From Stratiolaelaps scimitus (taxonomy: Eukaryota; Arthropoda; Arachnida; Mesostigmata; Laelapidae), in NCBI GenBank assembly GCA_019614645.1, contig JABWDB010000067.1:496001-560000 (forward strand): DNA of 64,000 bases. Reading direction: 5' to 3'. Shown here piece by piece: positions 44,346-57,116 of the stretch. A model generated the notes under the pieces. The model was not told where the DNA came from. It worked only from the letters and a program-made list of their open reading frames with translations, and did not search any database. A program made the position numbers and the translations under genes. Within the stretch, counting starts at the first letter, position 1, and the number at the start of each line of letters is the position of its first letter.

Positions 44346-46637
44346 GAAATGTCAGTGTAAATAAATGAACTAGATATTGCTCCAATCATGGTAAGACTTA
44401 ACACCATCCACAAAAATATGTTCACTTGTATTGAAAAGAAGCATCCTAGTCGAAAATGACGATGTTTGATATAATAGAAACCTCAACAAGATCTAAAAGC
44501 AATGTGCTATATAGCCCAGAAATTTGTCGGAAAATGATTTGTTTGCGTGGCGTAATAATTCGTCGTGTTTTGCGCAACTGATCGACAACACTGCGACACC
44601 ACATCAGTATACTTGTTTGTATTTGTGACTGCTTATTGTACGCATCTACCTTCGAATAAAGTGCGTTGATTATTATACCTACTCTAAAGTGTCACAGCTA
44701 TACCTAGGCATACCCCATCCGTGAAATTCGTTGCACAGCTGGTTGCAGATCCCATTATATTTAAGTTGTCTCCTTAGTCAAATTTTTTCAAGGTTCTAAG
44801 ACGATGATTAAGGTACCGATATGAAGCTTGATTGTGCATGTGATTCTTAGAATAAAGTCTCATCGGTTAGAACGTTATGGAATTACAAATGCGCTGTCCG
44901 TCTAATCAATTAGGTGTGTTATTTGATATGGAATTTATTGCTTCCTAAAAGATTCGTGCTCTAAGAAATTGCCTCCACTTGTTCATGTGCACTGCTTAAA
45001 ATGATCAACTAATGCCGCATTTCAAATATGTATATGACGTAACAGTCTCAACTAATATTCTAGTGCAAAACACTATTTTGTGCTAAAATTGTCTTTATTT
45101 ACCATATGGCCCTTCGTAGAATTAGCGTAATTTGTGAAAGTGTCTATAGTGAGAGTATATATAACTAATGCAGTTAGAACCTCTTGCGTGGTCCGTGTGT
45201 CCTGTGCGTGACAATCCAGAAGCTTCTAACATCCGGCATCCGCTGACGCTGCTTATGACGACCGTGCGTACGGCACAACACGTACCTACATATCAACATT
45301 TTATCACACATTAATAACTTGATGACGCTGAGGACGGAATGAAGTCTTATCATGAACGTAGAGAGTAGGATGTCCGCGAAAAATTAAGATCTGGGTTGCT
45401 CAAGTTTTGTTAATATGATCAGCTGTGAATGGCATCGGCCTGAATGTCACAAATTAAGAAAAAGATTTTGGTACATCGCTTTTCCAATATTTCGCTAACG
45501 CTGAAAGCTCAAATTTTGTTGACGGTAGCAAGTGCAAAAATAAGAGAAGTAAGTAAGAGAAGTGGTTGTTGAAAGGCCCATGCACTACAAGTAATCCGTA
45601 CAGGACACGAATTAATATGAGATCGTTAGGCGGGGTTATATAATTCATCATGTTGAAGATAATACGTACATAGATAGGCAAATTTGGCCCTATTTGATAT
45701 GAACACGTACAAATAATATGTCGGATAGCATTGACACAGAGATAGATTTCTTTAATGAATTAAAAAGTTATACCAGAGTATTAACAAATAAAAAGTAGTT
45801 ATTTAGAAAAGAACCCTCTCACAAAACTAGTTAAATCAAGTTTAGATCGGAGGGTCAATATCAGAAGTCATGGTATGATGTCCACATGTATGATAAGATA
45901 CTCCAGTTCTTCTCTTTTGTAACGGTGTATAAATTGTTTTAATTGATTCACAGAAATAGTCCAACATACCAATTTTCTTTTTTTTTTAAGCTATTTAATC
46001 TAGTCCTTTTTCACATCTATCCTACCAATTTTCGTGGCCGAAAGGTTGGTCTGAGATCTAATAAAGAGCGGTATTCCAGAGAGAGGGCGGCTCTTCATAA
46101 TAAGACAATAAATGACCTAGCGTCCGATTAGCAGGCTTGGCTTTATATATATATATACTGCGCGGACAATATATTTTATGAACATCCATCGCAATCAAAC
46201 ATGAGTGATGTAAAGCAACGGCTATGTATCTCCTAAGGAAGTGTTGCCTTTGCCTTAGAGAAAATAAAACGTTGTCACATTCAGGAATGTCCTACAGATC
46301 AGGATATAAAACTTCCTTGCTGTGGTTTTTGTACCTCGCAAGGTTCAGTTACTGAACCGAAATGACACAAGCTGCGATAAAGAAAGAAAAAAACGATTGA
46401 GCTTTAGCAACCTAACAACATCATTATTATCCTCTGTTACAGAAGATCTTTGTGAAGGCGAATTTCTAATGCAAAGATTTTTAATAGATGTTCAAAGATG
46501 CAACGTAATCTCCAACTTAGGTACGCTTAGAGACTGGGACGATAGAGCGTTTTGTAAGAGGTATTAAATTTTTATGAATGTGATACCCATCCTAATTATA
46601 AATACACGTTAATACACAGCTGCGCTTGTTGCCCAAA
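44346..46637. other. Intergenic, nothing firm
   Basis: AT-rich. The missing 3' exon of the bL36m gene should lie here or further left, but I could not find its conserved HPRHKQ tail. A short open frame at 45943-46131 is unassigned. Confidence 0.4.
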
Positions 46638-46659
46638 TTATATGCATAAAGGATCCGTT

Positions 46660-46871
46660 AGTTCGAAAAAACAACGCGATACTAACCACCTGTAGTCATC
46701 TTTATAATAATAACAGTCCTTGCACCGTTTAGTGAGTACGTCCATGTCTTTAAATGTCCTGACTTGCTGCAGAGATGTTGAACTGGGAATGAGGCCCTGA
46801 GGCGTCACCATTTTACTCAAAGGGGCCGCCATCAAGCTCCCCAAACGTGTGAGAGCCCCGACAAGTGACAT
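46660..46871 (-). CDS. mRpL36: Mitochondrial ribosomal protein bL36m, first exon (partial)
   Basis: Starts at an ATG (46871) and encodes a basic, hydroxylated N-terminus typical of a mitochondrial import signal (MSLVGALTRLGSLMAAPLSK). About residues 43-60 read MDVLTKRCKDCYYYKDDYRW, matching the conserved core of bL36m, including the C-X2-C half of its zinc site. The family then continues with a Cys and His segment ending HPRHKQ. Here the frame instead runs through non-matching residues to a stop at 46638-46640. An intron probably starts at TACAG/GTGGTT or at the GTTAGT two bases on, so the end given is approximate. The second exon was not found. Either it lies further left, or the gene is broken. 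Confidence 0.7.
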
Positions 46872-47539
46872 CTCGAAGTCAGATCGCAGCTACAACGTCC
46901 TGGAAACAATCATCTTATGATTAGTAGGTTAATTCAATACACCATCTCATACTGACAGCTTGCTAAATCAGGTATATAGTTATTTAGTTAAAGCAAGCAA
47001 ATTACAGGCATTATAAAATTGTGTAGTGATATTTCATTGATTGATGATGACTCCCGATGATTGTCAATCGATTTTAGAATACACCCTATATATTCTTAAA
47101 TCTGCTCAGGCTACTTCTGATAACGGGCTCATAATCATTAAAACAGCCGTATGGTAGAACAATCGGTGTGCTAAATGTGGCTGAAAGTTATACAACTGAC
47201 TAATAAAATAGAAATTATCGGTGAATATTTGACGACATGTTGAGTATATTTAACTCTAGTCTTCGGCTATCCTCGGTCTGTTAATCATTCAAGGTTAAAC
47301 AATCACACTATTAGCAACCAAAATAAGATAATTAAAAAATTGCATTCAATAGCTCATCGAACTGCAAACGTTTAGAGATAAACGTGAGTTGTGTGTGAGA
47401 TTAGTAACGAGTGTCGCACTGCCGCTGGCAGTACGACAAGCACCCACAATTTGTGAGATAATAAAAACGAACATATATATTGATATTCACAGTAAAGCAA
47501 AGATACATTTCATGTGCGATTCATATGCTACAGAACTGT

Positions 47540-47580
<41 letters not shown>

Positions 47581-48529
47581 TACTATACAATATATATACA
47601 TATATATATACAAAACTGAGTTCAGTAGCAGTTTTTAAGAAGAAATGTATCAGCATAAATAATATTTTTGTTTTGAATCAGTATGCCCAAAATAAACGCA
47701 GTTGCAATAAATATAATCGAGAGGTTGCTCTTCTCGAACCTCAGTACAAGAATAATTACCTCAGCTCTCTTGTGAAACGCACAGATTTCACTTAGCAGCA
47801 ATTTGAGGTGGCAGTACAAATCGCTCAAACACTAATACAAATCTCAGCTACACACGCGCACCACCAGTGGTGTTCTCGAATTGGCGAAAATACCAAGAAC
47901 GGCCCCAGCCAACGGGTGTATGCGGTAAGTCACTACTCGACCGAGAAGTCTTTAACTGGCTTTGAAGCATCGAAATTACGAGTGGATAAACACTGAGCGT
48001 TGTCATTAGGTAGCTCAAATGTTCTAACTTTTTTGATTGACTCAGGTTTGTTTTTGAACCTTGAGTCCAGTTTAAGCTTCATGCACGTCGCGTGTTGTAA
48101 CGGCACTTCTGTAGCACAAGCGTTATGTACAAAGAGATTAGTGACGTAACTACTTGCGATATTGAGCCGAGGTCCCGCGCGAATCGGCCCAGCTGATTGG
48201 ACACGCTGGCGAAACCGATTCTAGTGTGTGTGCGCAAATGTTTCTATACATTTTTGTGTTTTCTGATTAAGGTAAAAAGGTGAAATAGTTTACATATGGA
48301 CATTCTCTTTCTTTGGACATGTGGACAGGGCTCGCTGCTAGGAAAAGTGTATTTTAATTTTATTTTTTTGGTAAAAGGATCACCGTTGATTAGAGTTCAT
48401 ACTGAGTGAACGTCTCTACGTAGGTGAAAATATATATATGTATAATAGATATAATAGATAAAAACGGTTGTATTTGTTGTATATGCTGTTGAAAACTTTC
48501 ATTATTACCCATGATCGTTTCAAGGTGGA
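46872..48529. other. Intergenic between bL36m (minus) and RWDD2 (plus)
   Basis: A divergent gene pair spacer, likely to contain both promoters. A (TA)n tract lies at about 47543-47579 with more TA near 47590-47610. No other feature seen. Confidence 0.5.
47543..47579. repeat. (TA)n microsatellite
   Basis: Pure TA dinucleotide run of about 37 bases. Confidence 0.95.
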
Positions 48530-51500
48530 ATGACGGGTGTTCGTGAAAACATCGAATCGCAGCTCAACGAGGTCGCATTCGTTCAAAACCTCTACAGCTC
48601 GGTCAAGATTTCACCCCATAACGTTTGTGAAGAGTTCCAGGCCTACGTTGATGGAAAATTGGACGATGTTTACAATCAACTAACGTGTACAGTTGTTGCT
48701 AAAGGCAAGACACCTCTGATCTCGAATTATTGTTGTAGCAATTTATCGGTTTGGTCAATTTCGATCTTTTTCACATATGAAGTCACACTCGGTTGTAATT
48801 TAATTAACTGGAAAATATAAAAAAAATCTCAATAATATCTTTAATGCCGGATTTTGTTCTACGTTACTCGCGATTTCTCAAATTATCAAAAATTATGATC
48901 TTATTGGACACGGACTCGTTAACACAAAAAGAGGTAAAATAGTCCCTAAATAACGAGTCAGCCCATAGAATTATGGGCTTGATGTGTCTGTCAACTGTAA
49001 ATAGATTACATTGGAAGTCACATATCTTTATTCGAAATAAATGTTGAAAGAGATTAGGTATCAGTGTTCTATACGGCTCTTGTTGGAGTTTACAACTTTG
49101 TTTTGGGTTTCTTCTAACTGTATTTTACTTGCCAATTTAATTCCCATGACCCACATATGCGTTATTACATTTATGCTGATGCATGAGATAATATTCATAG
49201 ATAATATTATTCAATACATATCTTTTGCTCTATATCACTCGTGACACAAACGTCATGGCGTATTTATATATTAAGCCTCACAAATACTAAAAGTGTTAAG
49301 GAGTTCTATCAGGTTTGCGGAGCTTTAGCTTTATGCGAACCTATTTTCCTCGTGGAGCAGTTGTCCCTTGCCACCATAGAAGACAATAACTGCTTGTCAG
49401 GACTTTTTTCGTAGAATCCACTTACGAACTCCTCACGTGTGGACGAAACAGCAACGTCCGGAGTGATGTGTCCCATTTGTTTTCCGCAGTGGACTTAAGT
49501 GCCTCCAATGTAGTTAATTTCCTTCGGCACATATTTATGACACAGTACACCCGAATAAAAGCAATACCCGGCAACTGCACACTCCATTGTTTGGATATCA
49601 TATGAGATAACTCTTTACAAACCTGAATGCCTTTACGTTCGTTTTAGAAATTTTCGCGTGGTTTTGATACCGATGGGATCGTGCTCTTTGGTTGTTTAGG
49701 ATACACAAAGCCGATTTAACTATTCTCGAATATGTAGCTTAATTAGTTGTAATAAAAGCCTTTCGAATCTCTGAGCTTTCTAGCAGAAACATGTTGTACG
49801 TTTATCTACACATTGTTAGTGTGCCCTCTGAATCCTATATCAGTAGAAGTACAAATTTTATCGTGTGGAGAACATATGATTTGTCTATTTCCTGCGTGTA
49901 TATTTATTTAACTTATCAGAGTAAGCATGGACTCGTATTCGTATTAGATTACGCTCCCTTGTTGCATATGTTAATCACAATGTGCATTTTTACTTCCTTA
50001 GATAATAACCCACCTGTAGAAGTTGAAGTTACTTTACCTCACACTTATCCGCATTCTGAACTGCGACTTCAAGCATCAGTTCGTGGTGTTAACCCCCAAA
50101 TTAGTAAGAGCCTTCACCAATTCCTCAATTCATTGCGTGATGAACATGAGCCAGGCACCTACTGCATATCATTCGTCATTGACTACGTCATCGCAAAATG
50201 TGATGAAAATTCGGATCGTGACTTACGTGATCAGGTGATTAGTGAAAATTATACTACAAACTATCATTGTATTAAATATAATTACTTCCAAACGGAGGTT
50301 GGCGACTAGGGAAATAGTGCGATTTGACCCGTAGCACACAGTAAGCCAAATCTTGACTTTTGTTTCTTTACCGACCTCATTTACGGTCCAACAATATTAT
50401 TACGAAAATCGCCTATGTTGGATATTTGAGATAGGCGACATGATAGAAGGACCTCTTGGCACCTTCAGAGAAATCTTTAAAATATTTAATTCGCTGGATA
50501 TGCGCAGCGCGGTACGATTTGATCGGAAAACATATCTTATGTACTGAGATGTTATGTAACACATAACTGCTTGCACATATAACTATCCCAACGCAGAGGA
50601 AAGATTCAATATAGTATGTTTACAGGGGAATTCATTGTAGGTTTTATGGTGTTTTAAGAAAGATCCAATGCGATGGCGCTCTTTCATGAAATAGTAATCA
50701 GGCAACAGATATCAGACATCAATTTGGACCAGACCTATAAGCCGTCTTCAACATCTTCAAACACTCCATCTATCGATTGCCGTATATGTGATGACAGTGT
50801 GACATATCGTGTCTGTATGATATGATGTCTGGTCTAAAACCAAATGGGAGTATTTGTACCAGGCATCAGTTAACGTATAAGTTTCCGGAATCTCTATATT
50901 TAACATAGTCATTCACATAATTTCTTTCTCCGTCCACTAGGAACCATCTTCCAGTACTGAAAATTCGATAGGCACGTCTGTTAATTCTTGTCGCGTGTGG
51001 ATGCTTTCACACCACATCTATAACAAGGTCAAACGCCGTAAGCTGCTTGAACTTAGTTCAGAGAAATCCCTGGGTGGTTTCAGTTTGCCTGGTAAGCCGG
51101 GTGTCATTTGTCTCGAAGGAGATCCGATCGATTGCTCTGAAGCAGTGGCAGTAATAAAAGGCTGGAACTGGCAGAAAATCGGAGTCAAGTTTGAAGAAAA
51201 GAGTGTCAAACACTCCAGATTTAATGGTAAGATTGATCCCTCTTGTCCCGAGAATTACGAACTCTTTTTCTTAAATTATAGGCTTCGATTTGAGGCTGTC
51301 AGCTAACTAGCTTAAGGGACATATACCGTTGAATTGCCCGCTAGAATCGGGTTACGAAATTGATGAACGCACGACTATTAGTTGTCGTACAGTTCACTAT
51401 ACGTTGCTTGGCGAATTCAAAGGCGAAGCTGGATAGGATAGCTTTGTTTCTTGCAATGGTAGATACAAATTATTTTACCCTGCGGCATACCTTTGACACT

Positions 51501-51950
51501 GGACCGAGTCAGAATGACCAGACATCATCTGGTTGTAGTAGTATAGCTCTCTCAGGGAGCCTACTATTGTTTTTAGATTAACAATATGTGGAGAGACTGA
51601 TTAGTAAGTATTAAGTCCTTGTGTGTCTAAGTTGTCTCCTTATGTGTCTGCCCGTGGTAAAACTATTGAACTGTTGACTGAAAGGGAAGCACGCACAGAG
51701 AATACGGGAAGATAATCAAAATATTCAAACTGTTTTACTTTAGAGCTAAAAAGAATCTTAGACCACCATAATTTGTACAACTCGTATTTTTTCTATTATT
51801 CTAGGTTGTTTTGAAGAGTTAACATGCTATAAGGCTAATCAAGGTGCCGGGGAGAGGCCGCACATGGACCTGGGGATGTTTTTTAAGTACCTCGAAGATC
51901 TCGACCTAGGATTCGCGTTCTATGAACTCTTCGGAATTCAGGGAAAGTAA
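48530..51950 (+). CDS. RWDD2: RWD domain-containing protein 2, 279 aa, four exons
   Basis: Exons 48530-48704, 50002-50234, 50941-51226 and 51805-51950 join in frame from ATG to TAA (840 nt). Residues about 1-115 form an RWD domain, with EVEVTLPHTYPH as the family's 'P..YP' element. Residues about 160-279 match the C-terminal DUF1115 region of RWDD2A/B: SHHIYNKVKRRKLLELS, GGFSLPGKPGVICLEG and the end YELFGIQGK. The length is close to human RWDD2A/B (292 and 319). Intron 1 uses a GC donor (AAAG/GCAAGA) with a TTAG acceptor. Phase requires it, and GCAAGA is close to the usual GC-donor consensus. The other introns are GT-AG. The molecular role of RWDD2 is not known. The A or B paralogue cannot be decided. 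Confidence 0.93.
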
Positions 51951-52448
51951 GTGGTTAACATTTGCTGTAATATTAAGGCTCTATGTAAAACATTTACGAT
52001 GTCGTAAGCGGGATGCTGTAATCCGGAAGTACGCTTTGCTAACACTCATTATTCACTACAGCAGTTCAAAACAAACACAATCCCTCTTCCGATGTACGTT
52101 CGTTTAGTCCTTTACGATTAGAAGCATACATCGGCGATGCCGATAGTGGATTGAAGGCCATTTTTTGTTTATCGTTCTATCTATTGGCCTGCAAGTCAGT
52201 GAGAACAGTGTATCAATGTCTAAGTATCTAACTTCTAGAAATCGAGTTTAGTAGCGACTACCGTGGTTTTAAAAATAACTAATGACAAGGAAGCATAACT
52301 GAATAATAACACTAGCTATTAAGAAGTTATACTAGTTGGTCAGCGTTTAATTATATTGTACAATCCAATATCGGATGCTTCAGGTAAATGCTGTAGCTGG
52401 GATTTCTAGTGGTTGGTGGTTTGTGTGCGCGAGTGGCCGTGTGAAGCG
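51951..52448. other. Spacer between RWDD2 and the MPV17L2-type gene
   Basis: About 500 bases between two genes on the same strand. It should hold the RWDD2 3' end and the next promoter. No clear AATAAA hexamer was seen. Confidence 0.45.
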
Positions 52449-55400
52449 ATGCGGCAATTCCTGCTTGGGCTGGGTCGTCGCCTGGGGGCGTTCAGTGATC
52501 GAATGTTCGGGCGGCATCTTCTGTTAACCAACGCGGCTATTTCAACCGCAATGGGTTTGGCAGGCGATGGAGTTCAGCAATATTATGAGGTAGCTTGCGG
52601 CTTCCAGGACAACTTTCAGAGCAAGCGCAGTATGCACATGGCTGCGGCTGGTCTGACAACTGGTTAGTTATCATGACACAAGGGACAACAACATCAGCAG
52701 TCCACTGTAATGAACACTAAATATGTTAACGCTATTGGAGACAGTGTTTAGGAAAGTCTATATAATCTGTGATATGTTTATGAATAGTCTTAGGAACTTC
52801 AAACACTTAGCACATGCTGTTAGTATTACACATATTCGGTTACTATAAAAATCGTAGCTCATTGCAAATTAACGAACATCAATATTCTCTCTAACATTCC
52901 CTGAAGGTGTCTTATGACGAATTATTGCAAATTCACAAGAAGGATATTATGCCCCGTGTGTTGACCTTGATGCTAGCAACATATATGCTTATGTATTACC
53001 AAATACGTGCCCAAGAAGACCACCTAAGTGGCTGTCATTTAATTATTGTGGCCCGGTCGAAGATTTCAGTACCTGTTAGAGCATGTTAGGCTGATTTCTG
53101 CTGGTCCTCCTAAGATTCCGGCCGTAGTATTCCGCAAGTGTAGTCGTTCCCTAGATTCGCCTACTGCTGTACTGATATTATAATTGAATGTGCTGCATTT
53201 CCTAAAGCTTGTAAAACCTACAGAGTAGTTCCAGTATTTAAAGGAGGTCATAAGCAACTCGGGTTTTATTACCGACCTCTAATTATCGGCTCTAAGATAA
53301 CAGGAATGTGGTCAGCAGCAAAATCGCAATCAATAATCATTACTTCTGGCCAACACGAGAACTGTTCGCATGAGCCCCTCATTTTGACAGTGCTCCTTGA
53401 ATTCATGGTGCAAAAAAACAGTACCTTCTCTGGAAGGAAGACAGCTAACAGTCAGCTATGGAAAACGTTATCACGTGTTGAAATTGACTTACGAAGAGCT
53501 AACTAGCGCTAATCAGCGCTAACTAGCTGACTATTATATTTTCCTGTCTTTTATAGTTTCGCTGCAGTAATGATAATGGTGTGGCAAATTCTTTTGGTAG
53601 AATCCCATCTTTATAAATAGCTATGGCAAATTATCAAACAAAGTGGCTCAGCCAGGGCTGTCGCAAGTATCTTGTAGATTATTTGGGGAATACCTTCACA
53701 AGTGATGCTACATTTGAGTCCCTATTTTTGTTTGTTCAGCCTGAAGGATTCTAACGAACGAACTACGTGTAGCACAAAACAGATTACGACGTCTGAGATA
53801 GGGCTGAAATGTTGAAAAGTTTTTAGTTGAAATTCTAATGCAAGAAGTCCACCTTGTCCACCGCGTATGTAAAATGTATCAATATAATCCTATCATTTGG
53901 TGCGCCACAGAATTTAATCGTTCCAATATTTTGCTATCTAACCGAGATTGTAAAAATAGACAAGTTTGATTGTCCGGGTAATTCATTCACTGTTGAATGT
54001 ATAATATATTTGGTCCTATATTGCAGGGATTGTGACACATCACTGGTACAACCTATTAGATCGTCGGTGGCAGGGCCGAACGGCAAAAATTGTCCTCAAG
54101 AAAGTTCTCTATGATCAGATTCTCTTCTCGCCTGTATGTCTCACCGTGTACTTTGGAACAGTCGCCCTTCTGGAAAGATCCAACATGGCTGAATTTAAAG
54201 AAGAACTCAAAGGTAGATTCGATTCGTTTTCAAGCATTTAATTGAGACGTAATTTGTTTGAGATGAAACTGAGTGCTATGATTAAATATCATAATATATT
54301 AAATATATGTGTCCCTCTAAAACAAAGGGTGCTCTTGGTTTATTGACATTTATGTCTATGTGAGTGGCCTTGTTGTTGGAGTTGACATTCGCTGACATAG
54401 ACTTTTGTTCGAAGCTGAACGCATGCAAGGCTTGTATGTCGACCATTTTACCTTAAATAATTATGGTATAAAGTTCAACAAGTTTAAGTAACGGATGACA
54501 TAGATAGCCCCAACGTACTGTATCCCGTATCCTAACCTTTATCCGGCATTTCCGGAGTACCTAATTTCATCACTGGACATTTCTACACTAAAGAGATGCA
54601 ATTAAGGTGGGCAACTCGGGTATCGGTCTATGCTGGAACAGATCCCCATGTTAGAGCTCTGAAACCTTTTTGCTGAAAGAGAGTACTATATCCCCGATAG
54701 AAACAGGAAGAGACGACCGGGATTGTGTGTTCTTATTAGAGAGTTACCAAATTTACAAGTAGAAATAGACGTGATTTGCTTGTTCCATGTACAATTGTGG
54801 AATTGTGTGGATGCTTTAGAGCTAAGCAGCAGTTCAATAAACATGAGTAAAATAATTTGTTCATTGCACTGTTCCTGCAGATGAAAGCACTTTTATTATA
54901 CGTGATACGTGAACGGCTGTGTTGATACCGTCATCTCTGTATATAATATTGCAGAAGCAGGAGTACTTCGTGTACCCTGTCAGCAATCATGTTCTACAAA
55001 ATATATAAAACAGGGATTAGTGATGGGCGATACCATAACTATAATAAATTATGCCGCATAAAGCAATGGCTATATCATTAACGGTCGCACGTTATACTTT
55101 CCACTAAAAAATCTCAGCCAGAATATTTTCATGAAAATTTTAAATTTTATAATATTGCTTATAAAAAAACTATATTAATTTTCTGTGTTATTCTTTGATG
55201 TCACTGGATTTAAAGGTGTGCTGATTGGATAACGAGTAGAAGTGAAGATTGAATTGATGGAATTGCAGCTCGGATTAACACAGAAAGAAACCAGATGATA
55301 ATAATAATAATAATGTAAAAATATTTATAAATAATATTGAAATGCAAGGAAATGACATAAATGTGTAAAACGTAATTCATATAACAGCAAAAAGCAGAAA

Positions 55401-56324
55401 AAAACAAATGTAACACTATGAAAAAGATATTGATGACATTATATGGGTATATGTGAAACGTATTACTAAACACATGTTGGGGTGAATACTAAAAAATTAA
55501 ACTGAAAATTAGGTTAGTGATAGCAGACAAACGTGGATAAATTCAAATATAATAATCAATGAACACTTAATGAAATGTAAGGGTGTCCCGTGCTATCTCA
55601 CCTTGCGGAATAACCTGGGACGGCCACTGAGTTGGCACACACACAAACACACATTATGTACGTACTTACAGTACACGTGAATTGCCCGCATTTGCGAAGG
55701 ACCTGTTTTTTAAGAGATTAAGGAAAAAATGCATTATACGGACCAGACTTCACGACTAAGGTATTCGCCTGGTAGTGTAGAACCTGGACTTGGGCCGTGA
55801 TCCGGAACGGATGTTGTATTACTTCAGACAAGCGAAGAACCTAGCCACTATGTATTTACCCTGAATGCCACCTCTTAAGTAAATATTTGACGTTAGGTCT
55901 GTGTTCCCAGTTACTCTGCCATTTTCAAAGTACAATTAGAGCAAGACGAGTATTCTTCAATGAATGTTTTCATTATCTTCACTTTGATAAATACTGATAG
56001 ATTTTAATAGAGACTCTTATTTGTTCGCAATTTTCAGATAAAGGCGGTACTGTGTATATGGTCGAATGGATGGTATGGCCAATTGCGCAGACATTGAACT
56101 TTTACTACCTACCCTTGCGTTACCGCGTGATGTTTGATACGATTATTTCATTTGGCTTTGACGTCTTCACTCCATATATCAAATATCGAGACCAGAGGCA
56201 ACTTGACAAGAATACTCCTAACGAGAGCCCGTCAGAAGCCCTTGCAGATCGGTTTAATCCGAACATGCCACCTCTATTACAGATTTCCAACCAGACGGTA
56301 GACGAAGATAAGTTACTAAGATAA
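52449..56324 (+). CDS. MPV17L2: MPV17-like protein 2 (Mpv17/PMP22 family), 228 aa, three exons
   Basis: Exons 52449-52662, 54027-54212 and 56038-56324 join in frame (687 nt); introns are GT-AG. This small membrane protein family sits in the inner mitochondrial or peroxisomal membrane, and MPV17L2 is linked to mitochondrial ribosome assembly in mammals. Signatures in order: DRMFGRHLLLTNAAISTAMG, a first membrane helix; GDGVQQ; GIVTHHWYNLLDRRW, the family's G..H.WY..LD box; KKVLYDQILFSPVCL; and MVEWMVWPIAQTLNFYYLPL, the W..WP..Q..NF..+P box that defines the family. The last about 50 residues are a polar tail. AATAAA hexamers follow at 56403 and 56435. Intron 1 carries LINE RT sequence. MPV17L2 is preferred over MPV17 and PXMP2 by the general look of the motifs, not by a tree. 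Confidence 0.9.
53070..53330 (+). pseudogene. LINE RT N-terminal fragment inside MPV17L2 intron 1
   Basis: The plus strand reads AGPPKIPAVVFRKCSRSL and, after a frameshift, TYRVVPVFKGGHKQL then YYRPL. These fit the opening RT blocks of CR1/jockey-type LINEs ('GPDGIPA.VLK', 'WK.A.VVPVFKGG....YRPIS'). It has stops and frameshifts, and no RT palm follows. Confidence 0.75.
55727..55767 (+). repeat. Dispersed repeat, copy 2
   Basis: Shares GACCAGACTTCACGAC and AAGGTATTC with 19945-19985, in the same orientation, inside intron 2 of the MPV17L2-type gene. Confidence 0.7.
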
Positions 56325-56402
56325 GTACTTTAACCAACACTCAAAGTAAACTGTTATTGAATTGATGAATTGATGTTGATTAGTGCATTATAGTCAATTT
56401 AC

Positions 56403-56440
56403 AATAAAATGATAATTACGCCATTTGAGCTGTAAATAAA
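56403..56440 (+). promoter_or_regulatory. Two polyadenylation hexamers of the MPV17L2-type gene
   Basis: AATAAA at 56403-56408 and 56435-56440, 79-111 bases after the stop codon. Confidence 0.6.
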
Positions 56441-56822
56441 ATCAATTAATCCGGTGATATGTGTACGCCTATATTTTTACTATATGCACATGTTGTCTTT
56501 CATTACTATTATTATTATTTCTAAATTAAAAACTACATTTGCAGCCGAGACGTTTTTGTGGCACTAATGGACTTTTGGGGCAACAGTATGGATCGTCTGA
56601 GAAATAGAAGTCATATTTCATTGACTGAACAAATGTGGGGTTGTTCAACACAGCGAATAATCGGTCGTAGTGCCTGGGAAGTGTCGTACAAAACAACACT
56701 AATCAACTAATCAACTCTAATATTTAGACAGCAATCCGAGATTGCAGTCAAAACGAGCAGGTTATAAATTAGCCTTCCGCTTTTGTTCAGCTGTGCATTG
56801 TGTTGTAAACACTTGATCAGGC

Positions 56823-57116
56823 TCAGTACAACAAGCAATCAAGGTTGCACAATTCAATGATTTTGCAAAATAAAAAGCAGCACAATTTGACATCATCGCC
56901 TATTTGTGAAATTTTCGCGATGTCGATTACGGTAGCGCCGATGTCTCGAACTCTGGGACACGTCAATAGCACGGTTATAGATTTGAATCCCGCAAAACGG
57001 AAACATAGCTTCGACTCATCTCCTTGTGATCCCACATTGCAGCAATCCACGATCTGCGAAAGCATCTGCCCTTTACCATCGCAAGGCAGACTGATGATAT
57101 AGGCGTCCTCGGCCAT
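56823..57116 (-). CDS. Unassigned small ORF or first exon, 97 codons
   Basis: Starts at a true ATG (57116) with MAEDAYIISLPCDG, directly followed by a possible donor (GATG/GTAAAG). The remainder is Cys-rich and not recognised. It could be a single small gene, a short first exon, or chance. If it is spliced, its next exons would have to lie to the left, overlapping the MPV17L2-type gene on the other strand, which makes a long gene less likely. The plus-strand frame here looks no better. Confidence 0.25.
   Translation of the reverse strand: MAEDAYIISLPCDGKGQMLSQIVDCCNVGSQGDESKLCFRFAGFKSITVLLTCPRVRDIGATVIDIAKISQIGDDVKLCCFLFCKIIELCNLDCLLY

Noticed and set aside
45943..46131. Lys/Arg-rich short frame (VGLRSNKERYSRERAAL)
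   Set aside because: Looks like it could be a conserved tail, but I could not tie it to any family or splice structure.
56845..57102. Plus-strand frame opposite the 97-codon minus ORF
   Set aside because: No motif, and the minus frame has the better start; neither is secure.
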